From: Microbacterium candidum
Lineage (GTDB): Bacteria; Actinomycetota; Actinomycetes; Actinomycetales; Microbacteriaceae
DNA: 64,000 bases
Direction of reading: 5' to 3'
NCBI RefSeq assembly: GCF_030315975.1
Contig: NZ_JASXSZ010000002.1
Location: 558,001-622,000 of the forward strand
Below are positions 7,675 to 18,054 of this stretch, one piece after another. A program made the position numbers and the translations under genes. The notes under the pieces were generated by a model. The model saw nothing but the letters and a program-made list of their open reading frames with translations. It was not told the origin of the DNA and searched no databases. Positions within the stretch are counted from its first letter, which is position 1, and each line of letters starts with the position of its first letter.

Positions 7675-8559
7675 ATGCTCGAACTGCACGGGATCACCAA
7701 GTCCTACACGGACCGGAAGGCGCTCGACGACGTCGGGTTCGACGTGCGCCCGGGCCGGCTCACCGGGTTCGTCGGCGGAAACGGCGCCGGCAAGACCACG
7801 ACGATGCGCATCGCGCTCGGGGTCCTCGAGGCCGACGCCGGCGAGGTCATCCTCGACGGCGCGCCCGTCACGGCGGAGGACCGTCGGCGCTTCGGGTACA
7901 TGCCCGAGGAGCGCGGCCTGTACCCGAAGATGAAGATCGGCGAGCACATCGCCTACCTCGCGCGCCTGCACGGCTACTCGAAGACGGATGCGGCGACTGC
8001 CGCATCCTCCCTCCTCGATCGGCTCGGCCTCGGCGAGCGACTCGAGGACCGTGTCGAGACCCTGTCGCTCGGCAACCAGCAGCGCGCGCAGATCGCGGCC
8101 GCGCTCGTCCACGAGCCGGAGGTGCTGATCCTCGACGAGCCGTTCTCCGGGCTCGATCCGCTCGCCGTCGACGTCGTCGCCGGCGTCCTCCAGGAGCGGG
8201 CCGCCCAGGGCGCCGCCGTCCTCTTCTCGTCGCACCAGCTCGACGTCGTCGAGCGTCTGTGCGACGACCTCGTCATCATCGCGGGCGGCACGATCCGCGC
8301 GGCCGGCTCGCGCGAGCAGCTGCGCGCCCAGCACGCGAAGCGGCGGTTCGAACTCGTCACGACAGGAGACGCCGGCTGGGTGCGGGACGAGCCGGGGATC
8401 GACGTCCTCGATCTCGTCGGCGGCACGGTCCTCTTCGACGCCGCATCCGACGCCGATGCGCAGCACGTCCTCGAGACGGCCATCGCACGCGGACACGTCA
8501 CGAGCTTCGCCCCGAGGCATCCCACTCTCGCCGAGATCTTCAAGGAGGTCATCCAGTGA
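7675..8559 (+). CDS. ABC-2 type exporter, ATP-binding subunit
   Basis: This 294-residue ATPase starts MLELHGITKSY. It contains Walker A (GGNGAGKTT, about residues 35-43), a Q-loop region EERGLYPKMKIGEHI, signature LSLGNQQRAQIA, Walker B EVLILDEPFSGLD and the H-loop SSHQLD. The long C-terminal extension (after ~210) is typical of NatA-like exporters (DUF4162 type). The stop overlaps the permease start (GTGA), so both are made together. The substrate is unknown; Na+, peptides and drugs are all known for relatives. Its position next to a two-component system suggests stress-induced export. Confidence 0.93.
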   Translation: MLELHGITKSYTDRKALDDVGFDVRPGRLTGFVGGNGAGKTTTMRIALGVLEADAGEVILDGAPVTAEDRRRFGYMPEERGLYPKMKIGEHIAYLARLHGYSKTDAATAASSLLDRLGLGERLEDRVETLSLGNQQRAQIAAALVHEPEVLILDEPFSGLDPLAVDVVAGVLQERAAQGAAVLFSSHQLDVVERLCDDLVIIAGGTIRAAGSREQLRAQHAKRRFELVTTGDAGWVRDEPGIDVLDLVGGTVLFDAASDADAQHVLETAIARGHVTSFAPRHPTLAEIFKEVIQ

Positions 8560-9680
8560 GCACCACCGTCGCCACCGCCACCACCACCCCGCGCAGCACC
8601 GGCCCCAGCACCGCCGAGAGCATCTGGCTCGTCGCGGAGCGCGAGATCGCGTCGAAGCTGCGCAGCAAGGTGTTCCTCGTCTCGACCGGCATCCTGTTCG
8701 CGATCGCGCTCGTCGCGGTCGTGTGGGGCAGCATCGCCGCACAGACCCGCACCGACACCCCCGTCGCCGTCACCAGCCAGACGGCGAGCGTCGTCGACGG
8801 GCTGACCGGCATCAAGGCGACCGAGGCGCCGAGCACGGCCGCGGCCGTCGCCATGGTCAAGAAGGGCAGCGTGGATGCCGCGATCGTGCCGGCCGCGAAC
8901 GGCGGCGCCTTCGACTACCAGATCGTCGCGAAGGACTCCGCGCCGGGCGCCCTCGTCTCGCAGCTCAGCCAGTCGCCGGAGGTGAAGCTCTTGGAGGGCT
9001 CGACGACCGACAACATCCTGCGCTACTTCGTCGCGCTCGGGTTCGGTCTGGTGTTCCTCATGGCCGCGTCGACGTTCGGCGGCACGATCGCGCAGAGCGT
9101 CGTGGAGGAGAAGCAGACGCGCGTCGTGGAGATCCTCATCTCCGCGATCCCCGTCCGCACGCTCCTCGCAGGCAAGGTCATCGGGAACACGATCCTCGCG
9201 ATGTCGCAGATCGTCGTCTTCGCCGCCATCGCGATCGTCGGCCTGTCCATCACCGGGCAGGGGGAGCTCCTCGCCGGCCTCGGCGGTCCCGTCGTGTGGT
9301 TCGCGATCTTCTTCCTGTTCGGCTTCGTGCTGCTGGCATCCCTCTTCTCCGCCGGCGGCGCCATGGTCTCGCGACAGGAGGATGTCGGGTCGACGACCGC
9401 GCCCCTGACGATCCTCGTCGTGCTGCCGTACATGCTGGTGCTGCTCTTCAACGACAACCCGCTCGTCCTCGGCATCATGTCGTACGTGCCGTTCTCCGCC
9501 CCGGTCGCGATGCCCCTGCGGCTGTACCTCGGGGAGGCGGCGTGGTGGGAGCCGCTCCTCTCGCTCGTCATCCTCATCGCCACGTGCCTCGGCGCGATCC
9601 TCATCGCCGCGCGCATCTACCGGAACTCGATCCTCCGCATGGGCGGCCGGGTCAAGCTCTCGGAGGCCCTCGCCGGCTGA
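8556..9680 (+). CDS. ABC-2 type exporter, membrane subunit (NatB-like)
   Basis: This 374-residue permease starts at a GTG overlapping the ATPase stop, after an AAGGAGG site. One helix lies near residues 35-55, followed by a large extracytoplasmic domain (about 56-150, with Thr/Ala-rich stretches). Five further helices are spread over 160-360. The topology matches NatB/ABC-2 exporters. The segment STFGGTIAQSVVEEKQTRVVEILISA before the second helix is the coupling region typical of the family. It works with the upstream ATPase. Confidence 0.9.
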   Translation: MSTTVATATTTPRSTGPSTAESIWLVAEREIASKLRSKVFLVSTGILFAIALVAVVWGSIAAQTRTDTPVAVTSQTASVVDGLTGIKATEAPSTAAAVAMVKKGSVDAAIVPAANGGAFDYQIVAKDSAPGALVSQLSQSPEVKLLEGSTTDNILRYFVALGFGLVFLMAASTFGGTIAQSVVEEKQTRVVEILISAIPVRTLLAGKVIGNTILAMSQIVVFAAIAIVGLSITGQGELLAGLGGPVVWFAIFFLFGFVLLASLFSAGGAMVSRQEDVGSTTAPLTILVVLPYMLVLLFNDNPLVLGIMSYVPFSAPVAMPLRLYLGEAAWWEPLLSLVILIATCLGAILIAARIYRNSILRMGGRVKLSEALAG

Positions 9681-9693
9681 CGAGACGGGGGGA

Positions 9694-9733
9694 GGATGCG
9701 GCGGCATCGGCTATCGGCCGGGCCGCCGCATCC
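9694..9733 (+). terminator. Candidate terminator hairpin after the ABC exporter
   Basis: A 12-bp inverted repeat (GGATGCGGCGGC at 9694-9705 with its complement at 9722-9733) surrounds a 16-base loop, 14 bases after the permease stop. There is no T run, so Rho-independent activity is uncertain. It lies in the gap before the flavoprotein gene. Confidence 0.45.
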
Positions 9734-9756
9734 GTCTGCGGTACTACCATCCACAC

Positions 9757-10989
9757 GTGGGCAGGCGGATGGCGGTCATCGGCGGCGGCATCGGCGGAGT
9801 CGCGGCCGCGTACTTCTGCGATGACGCGTTCTCGGTGGATCTCTTCGAGGCGGAGACCGTGCTCGGCGGCAACGCTGCCACCGTCGTCGTCGACGGTGTG
9901 GCGGTCGACCTGGGTGCGGAGACCTTCCACCCCGCGACGCATCCCCGGTATTGGGCGCTGCTCCACGAGATCGGGGCGGACGACACGATCGTCGAGATCC
10001 CCGGATCGCTGTCCATCTTCGACGCGGTGACGCGGCGGCCGCGGTTCGTGTCGACACATCCGCTGCGGACCCCGGGCTCTGCACTGGGCTTCCTGCGGTT
10101 CACGCGGGCCGCGCGGGGGTTCCTCGCGTCGGATCCGCCGCCGGAGGTCACCCTCGGCGAGTGGTTCGCGCAGCATCCCTTCGGCCGCTTCGAGAGCGAG
10201 GTGCTGCTGCCGTGGCTCGCCTCGCTGACGTCCTCGCGCGTCGAGACGCTGAAGATGCAGTCCGCGCACGCGTTCTTCGCGCTGTTCGTGCCGGCATTGC
10301 CGTCGAACCCGCTCAGCAAGGCGCGCACGTACGGATCACGCATCGGGCTGGGCGGGATCGTCGCACGGCTCGCGGATCGCTGCGCGAACCTCACGCTGCA
10401 TCTCGGCACCCGCGTGACTCGTCTCGTGCGCGGGAATGACGGATGGTTCGTCGAGACGACTGCGGGACCGTCGGGGCCGTACGAGCACGTCGTCGTGAAT
10501 GCGCCGCCGCACACCGCGCTGTCGTTCCTGGCGGATGCGCCCGGGGAGCTCCGGGAGATCCTCAGCCGCTACGAGTACTACCCCGCGCGGCTCGTCATCC
10601 ACGACGATGCGAGTGTGATGCCCGCGGATCGCCGCGATTGGGGCATGCACGATGCGGCCGTCACTGGTGACACGTGCGAGGCATCCTTCTGGCTCGGCGC
10701 GTATCGCGCGGATGCAGCGGGCCGCCCGCTCGAGCTGTTCAAGAGCTGGGCGACGTACCGGGAGATCGACCCGTCGAGGATCCGCGCCGAGCGGACCTTC
10801 CACCATCTGCTGCTGACGCCGGAGGCGGTGCGCGCAGCGCGCGAGCTCGCGGAATGGCAGGGCGTCGACGGCCTCCACTTCGTCGGCCATGCGACGGCCC
10901 TCACCGACCTGCAGGAGACGGCGCTGCAGTCCGCGATCGCGGTCGCGAAGTCGGTCGCTCCCGGCTCGGAGCGCCTCACCCACCCCTAG
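9757..10989 (+). CDS. FAD-dependent amine-oxidase-like flavoprotein
   Basis: This 410-residue protein has an N-terminal Rossmann dinucleotide motif (VIGGGIGGVAAAYF) and the GG motif typical of the amine oxidase/phytoene desaturase group (ETVLGGNAATVVVDG..VDLGAETF). A C-terminal FAD contact region lies near GLHFVGHATALTDLQETALQSA. Relatives are annotated as NAD(P)-binding or cyclopropane-fatty-acid-linked flavoproteins; the substrate is unknown. GTG at 9757 gives MGRR; an ATG four codons later (9769) is an equally good start. It stands alone before a dispersed repeat. Confidence 0.85.
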   Translation: MGRRMAVIGGGIGGVAAAYFCDDAFSVDLFEAETVLGGNAATVVVDGVAVDLGAETFHPATHPRYWALLHEIGADDTIVEIPGSLSIFDAVTRRPRFVSTHPLRTPGSALGFLRFTRAARGFLASDPPPEVTLGEWFAQHPFGRFESEVLLPWLASLTSSRVETLKMQSAHAFFALFVPALPSNPLSKARTYGSRIGLGGIVARLADRCANLTLHLGTRVTRLVRGNDGWFVETTAGPSGPYEHVVVNAPPHTALSFLADAPGELREILSRYEYYPARLVIHDDASVMPADRRDWGMHDAAVTGDTCEASFWLGAYRADAAGRPLELFKSWATYREIDPSRIRAERTFHHLLLTPEAVRAARELAEWQGVDGLHFVGHATALTDLQETALQSAIAVAKSVAPGSERLTHP

Positions 10990-10998
10990 ATGCCCGTA

Positions 10999-11081
10999 GG
11001 GATGGCGAGAGATCGTCCAGATGGCGAGAGATTTCGGCGGATGCAGGTCGCCTAGCGGGGATCTTCTCGCCAGCCGTACGG
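10999..11081. repeat. 83-bp dispersed element, copy 1 (degenerate)
   Basis: This is one of three elements of identical length (the others are at 26287-26369 and 38450-38532). It has the arm GGGATGGCGAG at 10999, a second arm CAGATGGCGAG 19 bases on, and an inverted arm CTCGCCAGCCG at 11066-11076. The inner inverted arm is degraded. It sits between the convergent flavoprotein and uricase genes, where it may also act as a transcript end. Confidence 0.75.
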
Positions 11082-11158
11082 GCCGCGGTCACCATGACAC
11101 GAAGGAGGGGGCGAGCCTTTCGGCTCGCCCCCTCGAGTGACTGGTCCGTGGCAGCGGA

Positions 11159-12091
11159 TCAGACGAATGCGACCGCGGATGCCCAGACCTCGGGCGCGGC
11201 GGCGAGACCCTCGCGGGTGACCGTCGCCTCGATGAGGCCGTAGGGACGGTCGGCGGCGAAGAAGACCTCGTTCGGGTTGTCGAGGCCGAACGGCGACAGG
11301 TCGACCACGAAGTGGTGGCTGTTCGGCATCGAGAACTTGATCTCGCCGATCTCCGGGTGCGCCTCGAGCACGGCCTTGCCCATGTCGAACAGGGTCGTCT
11401 GCAGGGCGGCCGAGTAGCGGCGCGAGAACTCCTCGAGGAGGATGCGCTTCACGTCGTCGTAGACGGCGTTGAAGTCGACGTCGACGACGCCCGGGAGGTA
11501 GCGCCACTGCGTCGCGACACTCGTCGCGAGGATGCGGTCGTTGGTCTCCTGGAGGGTGGTGTAGCGGTCCTTCGGGTAGCCCTCGAAGCCCGACGCGGTC
11601 GACTTCAGGACCTTGAGGTCCTTGAGGCCGGCGAGGACGTGACGCTCGTCGCCGTCGGCGACGACAGCGGCGGTGCGGACCTCCTGGCCCTTGCGGACGA
11701 ACGAGTGGTCGTGCTCCTGGCCCTCGAGCTGGATGCGCTCCCAGGCGTAGCTCTCAGCGAGCCAGCGGCCGCCGGTGATCCACTCGAACTCGCCCGTGAA
11801 GTGGTTCGCGAGACGGAGGAGGAACTGCTCGGGCGAGCCGATGCCGTCGCGGGCGAACGCGTAGACCGTGTTCTTCTGCGTGTCCGTCGGGACGACGTGG
11901 GCGTTGTCGCCCGCGAGGTGGGCGCCGGCGAGGTCGCCGCGCAGCTGCGACGTGACGTTGAGGTCCTCGATCTCGTGCCGGTCGGAGTCGCGCGTGATCT
12001 TGACGACGCGGACCTCGGCCTTGCCGTACTGGTTGGGGCCCAGGACGATGGCGCCGGTGCCGGTCTCGGTGGTGGTGTCGGTGATGGTCAT
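11159..12091 (-). CDS. pucL: Urate oxidase (uricase)
   Basis: This 310-residue cofactor-free oxidase converts urate, O2 and water to 5-hydroxyisourate and H2O2. Family residues are in place: Lys24 (NQYGKAEVRVV) and Thr71 (PTDTQKNTVYAF) 47 residues apart as in the Aspergillus enzyme, and the Asn257-x-His259 pair (MPNSHHFVVDLSPFG). The length fits actinobacterial uricases. A Thr-rich leader (MTITDTTTETGTG) precedes the tunnel-fold repeats. It is the last gene of a three-gene urate operon, one base after the HIU hydrolase stop. Confidence 0.96.
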   Translation of the reverse strand: MTITDTTTETGTGAIVLGPNQYGKAEVRVVKITRDSDRHEIEDLNVTSQLRGDLAGAHLAGDNAHVVPTDTQKNTVYAFARDGIGSPEQFLLRLANHFTGEFEWITGGRWLAESYAWERIQLEGQEHDHSFVRKGQEVRTAAVVADGDERHVLAGLKDLKVLKSTASGFEGYPKDRYTTLQETNDRILATSVATQWRYLPGVVDVDFNAVYDDVKRILLEEFSRRYSAALQTTLFDMGKAVLEAHPEIGEIKFSMPNSHHFVVDLSPFGLDNPNEVFFAADRPYGLIEATVTREGLAAAPEVWASAVAFV

Positions 12092-12092
12092 G

Positions 12093-12425
12093 TCAGCTTC
12101 CTCGGTAGGTCGAATAGGCGAAGGGGCTCAGCAGGAGCGGCACGTGGTAGTGCCGGTCGACGTCGTCGATGACGAACGCGAGCACCGCTTCGGGGAAAAA
12201 GGTCGGAATGGAACGGGATGCGAAGTACGCGCCCGTGTCGAAGCGCAGGCGATAGACGCCCGGAGTGAGCTGCTCGGGTCCGAGCTGCTTGGCACGGCCG
12301 TCGGCATCCGTCTCGGCCTCCGCGATGAGCGCGCCGTCCGCTGCGAACAGCTGGACCGGAACGCCTGGCGCGGGAAGCCCGCTGACGGCGTCGAGGACGT
12401 GGGTGGTCAGGTGCGACACGCTCAT
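12093..12425 (-). CDS. uraH: 5-hydroxyisourate hydrolase (transthyretin-like)
   Basis: This 110-residue protein hydrolyses the uricase product 5-hydroxyisourate to OHCU. The hallmark C-terminal YRGS tetrapeptide is present (FAYSTYRGS). The N-terminal LTTHVLDAVSGLPAPGVPV carries the active-site His, and a second His segment is DRHYHVPLLLSPFAY. The start overlaps the OHCU decarboxylase stop by four bases (ATGA). A homotetramer with the active site at the dimer interface is expected for the family. Confidence 0.96.
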   Translation of the reverse strand: MSVSHLTTHVLDAVSGLPAPGVPVQLFAADGALIAEAETDADGRAKQLGPEQLTPGVYRLRFDTGAYFASRSIPTFFPEAVLAFVIDDVDRHYHVPLLLSPFAYSTYRGS

Positions 12426-12919
12426 GCGGTGACGGATCCCTTCAGCCTCAGCAGTGCGATCTCCCGCAGCTGCCCCGCGACGACGCGGTCTTCCTCCTCC
12501 GGCGTGTGCGTGAGCCGCACGTTCAGGGAGGCGAGGATCTCGTCCGCGCTGCGACCGGCAGCGCGGATGAGGAACACCCGCCCGAAACGCTCCTCGTAGG
12601 CGAGGTTGCCCTCGCGAAGAGCTTCCTGGACCGCGCTGTCGGACGGGTCGACCCCGGCCTGCTCGGAACGGGACATGCTGGCCTCGCGGCTCGCCCCGTC
12701 CGCGCGCTCCCCGATGCGGGGATGGTGCGCGAGCGCGGCCTCGATCTCGGCCCCGGTGAACGGATCGGCGGCACCGGCCGCCTCGTTCCACAGGTCCTCG
12801 AGCGAGGCGTACGGACGACGGTCGGCGACGGTCTCATACCATCGCATCACATCGACACACGGCCGAAGCGTTGCGATCGCCTCCGAGCGATCAGCTTCGT
12901 TGAATTGCTCAAGCAGCAT
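12422..12919 (-). CDS. uraD: 2-oxo-4-hydroxy-4-carboxy-5-ureidoimidazoline (OHCU) decarboxylase
   Basis: This 165-residue helical protein performs the stereospecific decarboxylation to S-allantoin. The active-site His lies in the family motif ALAHHPRIGER, followed by the Ser/Glu-rich helix EASMSRSEQAG and the FGRVFLIRAAGRSADEIL helix. It is first in the operon uraD-uraH-pucL, which together turn urate into allantoin without spontaneous intermediates. The upstream gap has a weak tandem pair of the TTCCG-N5-CGGAA operator. Confidence 0.95.
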   Translation of the reverse strand: MLLEQFNEADRSEAIATLRPCVDVMRWYETVADRRPYASLEDLWNEAAGAADPFTGAEIEAALAHHPRIGERADGASREASMSRSEQAGVDPSDSAVQEALREGNLAYEERFGRVFLIRAAGRSADEILASLNVRLTHTPEEEDRVVAGQLREIALLRLKGSVTA

Positions 12920-12982
12920 CGCTTGACTTCCTTCTTGTGTCTGCTGGCATCCACGGTGTACGTAAATACGAAGTCGGAGTGA

Positions 12983-13018
12983 TTTCGTATCGTGGAACTG
13001 TTATTTCAGCATACGACA
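12983..13018 (-). promoter_or_regulatory. Tandem operator-like sites before the urate operon
   Basis: TTTCGTATCGTGGAA (12983-12997) matches TTCCG-N5-CGGAA at eight of ten fixed positions. TTTCAGCATACGACA (13004-13018), starting exactly 21 bp later, matches six of ten. The surrounding stretch is AT-rich and also contains ATACGAA/TTCGTAT arms (12966-12972 and 12984-12990). This is the likely uraD promoter region. Regulation by the IclR-type protein at 25488 is inferred. Confidence 0.5.
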
Positions 13019-13077
13019 ATACTAGCGCCAGAGATGGATGCTGGCAACCCCCTGCGCAGGAATAGCCCCGATGAAAG

Positions 13078-13116
13078 GACGGACGCCCTGCCTCCTCCGC
13101 CGGCAGGGCGTCCGTC
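13078..13116 (-). terminator. Intrinsic terminator after the peroxiredoxin gene
   Basis: A perfect 15-bp stem (GACGGACGCCCTGCC at 13078-13092 with 13102-13116) has a 9-base loop. On the minus strand the stem is followed by CTTTCAT. It lies 19 bases after the bcp stop and separates bcp from the urate operon promoter. Confidence 0.8.
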
Positions 13117-13134
13117 GTCTTTCGGAACCGGGTG

Positions 13135-13602
13135 TCAGGCGGCCAGCGCCTCGCGCAGCCGGCCCACGTGGCCGTTCGGGTTCACGTTGTACTCGATCGA
13201 CGTAAGGCTCCCGTCCTCGTCGATCACCATCGTCGAGCGGATCAGGCCGTCGAACGTGCGGTCGCCGACGGTCTTCTGACCCCACGCGCCCCACGTCTTC
13301 GCGATCTCGGCGTCCTCGTCGGAGAGGAGCGGGAAGCTCAGCTGCTCCGCATCCGCGAACTCCTTCAGACGCGAGACGGGGTCGGGCGAGATGCCGAGCA
13401 CGGTGTAGCCCGCACCCTGGAGGGAGCCGAGGTTCTCACGGAAGTCGCACGCCTCGGTCGTGCAGCCCGGCGTGAAGGCGGCCGGGTAGAAGTACACGAT
13501 CACCTTCCCGCCGCGGTAGTCGGTCAGGGATCGCTCGACGCCCGTGGCGTCGGTCAGCGTGAAGTCAGGGGCGATGTGGCCGAGTTCGAGCTCGTCTGTC
13601 AT
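13135..13602 (-). CDS. bcp: Thiol peroxidase, Bcp/PrxQ-type peroxiredoxin
   Basis: This 155-residue thioredoxin-fold peroxidase has peroxidatic Cys47 in PAAFTPGCTTEACDF and a second Cys52 five residues on. This is the classic Bcp/PrxQ arrangement that forms an intramolecular disulfide resolved by thioredoxin. The conserved GxSxD segment (GISPDPVSRL) is present. It removes H2O2 and organic peroxides. It lies downstream of the allantoin operon and before uricase, which makes H2O2, so a protective role during urate oxidation is possible. It may have its own promoter in the 100-base gap after the fusion gene. Confidence 0.95.
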   Translation of the reverse strand: MTDELELGHIAPDFTLTDATGVERSLTDYRGGKVIVYFYPAAFTPGCTTEACDFRENLGSLQGAGYTVLGISPDPVSRLKEFADAEQLSFPLLSDEDAEIAKTWGAWGQKTVGDRTFDGLIRSTMVIDEDGSLTSIEYNVNPNGHVGRLREALAA

Positions 13603-13706
13603 CGTTCGCTCCGTTCTCTTTCGTGCCGCGATGCGGCTCTCTTGTTCCACCGTGGCCGGCCGGCCGTCGCGCCCCTCCGCGCTCCGGCCGACCGGCCACG
13701 AGGTCT

Positions 13707-16163
13707 TTACGCGACGCCGCGGCGGAGGAGCCGGCCGCGGGGTCGCTCCCGGTCGATCGGCGCGCCGGCCAGGTAGGTCGTGCGCACGATTCCGGACAGC
13801 ACTCGTCCCTCGTAGGGCGAGACGGGATGGCGGTGCTCCAGCGTGTGCGGATCGACGACGAACGTCGCCTCCGGCGCGAAGACCGCGAAGTCTGCGGCGT
13901 TGCCGACCGCGATGCGGCCCTTGTCGGTGAGACCCACGCGCGCGGCGGGGGCCTCCGACATCCACGAGACGACGCGCTCGAGCGGGATGCCACGGCCCTT
14001 CGCCTCGGTCCAGATGAGCGGAAGGCCGAGCTGCAGCGATGAGATGCCGCCCCAGGCCTGCTCGAAGTCGCCGTCGCCCTTGAACTTCATCTCCGGCGTC
14101 GAGGGCGAGTGGTCGGACACGACGTAATCGATCGTGCCCGCCTCGAGGCCCTGCCACAGCTCGTCGCGGTTGGCGTGCTCGCGGATGGGCGGGCAGCACT
14201 TGAACGCCGTGTTCCCCGCCGGGATGTCCTCGGCGTCGAGCGTCAGGTAGTGCGGGCAGGTCTCGACCGTGAGGCGCACGCCGCGAGCCTTCGCCTCGGC
14301 GATGCGCGACAGCGAGTCGCCGTTGGACAAGTGCAGGATGTGGGCCTTGACGCCGGTGTCGGCGGCACCCCGGATGACCTCGGCGATCGCCGCATCCTCC
14401 GCCGCCCGCGGACGCGAGGCCAGGAAGTCGGAGTATTCCGGGCCGCCGTGGTGCGGCGCGTGGTCGATGATGTGACCGTCCTCGGCGTGGACGACCAGCA
14501 GCGAGTCGAGCCGCTCGATCACTGCCATCGCGTCGCGCATCTCGTCGACCGAGACGTCCGGGAACTCGTCGACGCCGGACGGCAGCAGGAAGCACTTGAA
14601 GCCGTAGACGCCCGCCTCCACCAGCGGCGGCAGCTCCGCGATGTTGCCCGGGATCACGCCGCCCCAGAAGCCGACGTCGACGAAGACGCGTCCTTCCGCG
14701 GTGGCGCGCTTGATGTCGAGCGCCTCGACCGACACCGTGGGCGGGATGCTGTTCAGCGGCATGTCGACGATCGTCGTCACGCCGCCCGCGGCTGCGGCGC
14801 GGGTGGCGGACTCGAAGCCCTCCCACTCGGTGCGGCCCGGCTCGTTGACGTGCACGTGCGTGTCGACGAGACCGGGGAGGATGACTTCTCCCTCCGGCAC
14901 GTCGACGAGGTTCTCCGCCTGCAGCCCCGTGCCGGCCGCCGCGATGCGCGTGATGCGCCCTTCGCGCACGCCGATCTCGACATCGGAGAAGGCTCCGTCG
15001 ACGAGCGCGCGACCGCGCAGCACCGTGTCGAAGACGAGGGGCGGGATGCCGGAAACCAGGTTCTCGGCGAGCTGTTCGAGGAGTTCTCCGGCGTCGGTCA
15101 TGCTGCGCTCCGCATCGGGTTCGAGTTCGGAAAGGGCGCGGACGGACGCGAACACCGTCGTCTCGTCCTCGCTGAGGAGCGTACGCCCGCAGACGGCGTG
15201 CACGGGGATGCCGGCGGCCGCTGCCGCACGCGCGACGCCGATGGGCGTCTTGCCCATGAGGCTCTGCGCATCGAGGCTCCCCTCTCCGGTGATGACGGCG
15301 TCGGCACCGGAGAGACGGTCCTTGAGACCGGTGAACTCCAGCACGACGTCGATGCCCGGGCGGCGCACGGCGCCGAGCGCGATGGCGGCGAAGCCGACGC
15401 CGCCTGCCGCTCCCGCGCCGGGGCGGGCCGCCGCGGCCGCAGCCGGCACGACGAGGTCGGCATCCTGAGAGCCCAGCACGTCGACCAAGCGGGCGAGGGC
15501 GGCGTCGAGGTCGCCCACATCCTGCGCGGTCGCGCCCTTCTGCGGACCGAAGACCGCGGCGGCGCCGCTGCGCCCGAGGAGCGGGTTGTCGACGTCGCTC
15601 GCGAGCACGAGCTCGGCCTCGGCGAGACGGCGGTCGAGACCCGAGAGGTCGACCGACGCCAGCCCGGCGAGCGCCGCTCCCCCGAGCGCGACCTCAACGC
15701 CGTCTGCGTCGAGCAGCTGCGCGCCGAGGGCCTGCAACACCCCGGCGCCGCCGTCGGTCGAGGCGCTTCCGCCGACGCCGAGGACGATCCGCCGGGCACC
15801 CGCATCCAGAGCCGCGACGATCAGCTGGCCCGTGCCATAGCTCGTCGCGCCCCGCGCATCCTTCACGCCTCCGGGAAGGACGTCGAGACCCGACGCCTGC
15901 GCCATCTCGACCACGGCGTCCGTGCCCCGCAGTGCGTACGCCGCGACGACCGGCTGGCCGGTCGGGCCGGCCACGGGCACCTCACGGCGCTCGTAGCCGG
16001 CCGCGATCGCGGCATCCAGCGTGCCTTCGCCGCCGTCGGCGGCAGGGATCGCGACGACCTCGATCGAGGGGTCGGCCCGCCGGGCGCCCGCGGCGACGCG
16101 AGCGGCCACCTCGGGAGCGGTGAGCGACCCCTTGAACTTGTCGGGGGCGATGACGATGCGCAT
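13707..16163 (-). CDS. Glycerate kinase-allantoinase fusion protein
   Basis: One uninterrupted 818-residue frame joins two enzymes. Residues 1 to ~372 are a class II glycerate kinase (IAPDKFKGSLTA at the N-terminus, VGGSASTDGGAG, VITGEGSLDAQSLMGKTP). Residues ~377-818 are an allantoinase of the amidohydrolase superfamily. All metal ligands are kept: His436 and His438 (DTHVHVNEPGR), Lys523 (YGFKCFL), His559 (VVHAEDG), His611 (ILHLS) and Asp684 (VSDHSPS), with spacings of 85 and 73 residues that match E. coli AllB. The first half phosphorylates glycerate at the end of the glyoxylate route; the second opens allantoin to allantoate. Met355, preceded by GGAG, could be an internal start for a free allantoinase. 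It is last in the hyi-glxR-gcl operon. Confidence 0.9.
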   Translation of the reverse strand: MRIVIAPDKFKGSLTAPEVAARVAAGARRADPSIEVVAIPAADGGEGTLDAAIAAGYERREVPVAGPTGQPVVAAYALRGTDAVVEMAQASGLDVLPGGVKDARGATSYGTGQLIVAALDAGARRIVLGVGGSASTDGGAGVLQALGAQLLDADGVEVALGGAALAGLASVDLSGLDRRLAEAELVLASDVDNPLLGRSGAAAVFGPQKGATAQDVGDLDAALARLVDVLGSQDADLVVPAAAAAARPGAGAAGGVGFAAIALGAVRRPGIDVVLEFTGLKDRLSGADAVITGEGSLDAQSLMGKTPIGVARAAAAAGIPVHAVCGRTLLSEDETTVFASVRALSELEPDAERSMTDAGELLEQLAENLVSGIPPLVFDTVLRGRALVDGAFSDVEIGVREGRITRIAAAGTGLQAENLVDVPEGEVILPGLVDTHVHVNEPGRTEWEGFESATRAAAAGGVTTIVDMPLNSIPPTVSVEALDIKRATAEGRVFVDVGFWGGVIPGNIAELPPLVEAGVYGFKCFLLPSGVDEFPDVSVDEMRDAMAVIERLDSLLVVHAEDGHIIDHAPHHGGPEYSDFLASRPRAAEDAAIAEVIRGAADTGVKAHILHLSNGDSLSRIAEAKARGVRLTVETCPHYLTLDAEDIPAGNTAFKCCPPIREHANRDELWQGLEAGTIDYVVSDHSPSTPEMKFKGDGDFEQAWGGISSLQLGLPLIWTEAKGRGIPLERVVSWMSEAPAARVGLTDKGRIAVGNAADFAVFAPEATFVVDPHTLEHRHPVSPYEGRVLSGIVRTTYLAGAPIDRERPRGRLLRRGVA

Positions 16164-16188
16164 CTGCGGATCCTTCGTGCGTGGCGCG

Positions 16189-17976
<1,788 letters not shown>

Positions 17977-17993
17977 TTCAATGCTCCTAAGTT

Positions 17994-18041
17994 CGGTCCC
18001 CGAGCCTGTCGAGGGGTCGGTCCCCGAGCCTGTCGAGGGGT
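17994..18041. repeat. Two perfect 24-bp tandem units with core GAGCCTGTCGA
   Basis: The gap between gcl and glxR holds two identical 24-base units (17994-18017 and 18018-18041), each with the core GAGCCTGTCGA flanked by complementary C-rich and G-rich ends, so each can form a short hairpin. Related words occur at 20071-20139, in the xdhA coding region (27227-27250) and near 37262. They may weaken or process the operon transcript at this point. Confidence 0.85.
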
Positions 18042-18054
18042 CGGGGGAATTCAG

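Noticed and set aside
15101..16163. Split of the fusion into separate glycerate kinase and allantoinase genes.
   Set aside because: No stop codon occurs between the domains and the internal Met355 lies within the last helix of the kinase domain; an internal start is kept only as an additional possibility.
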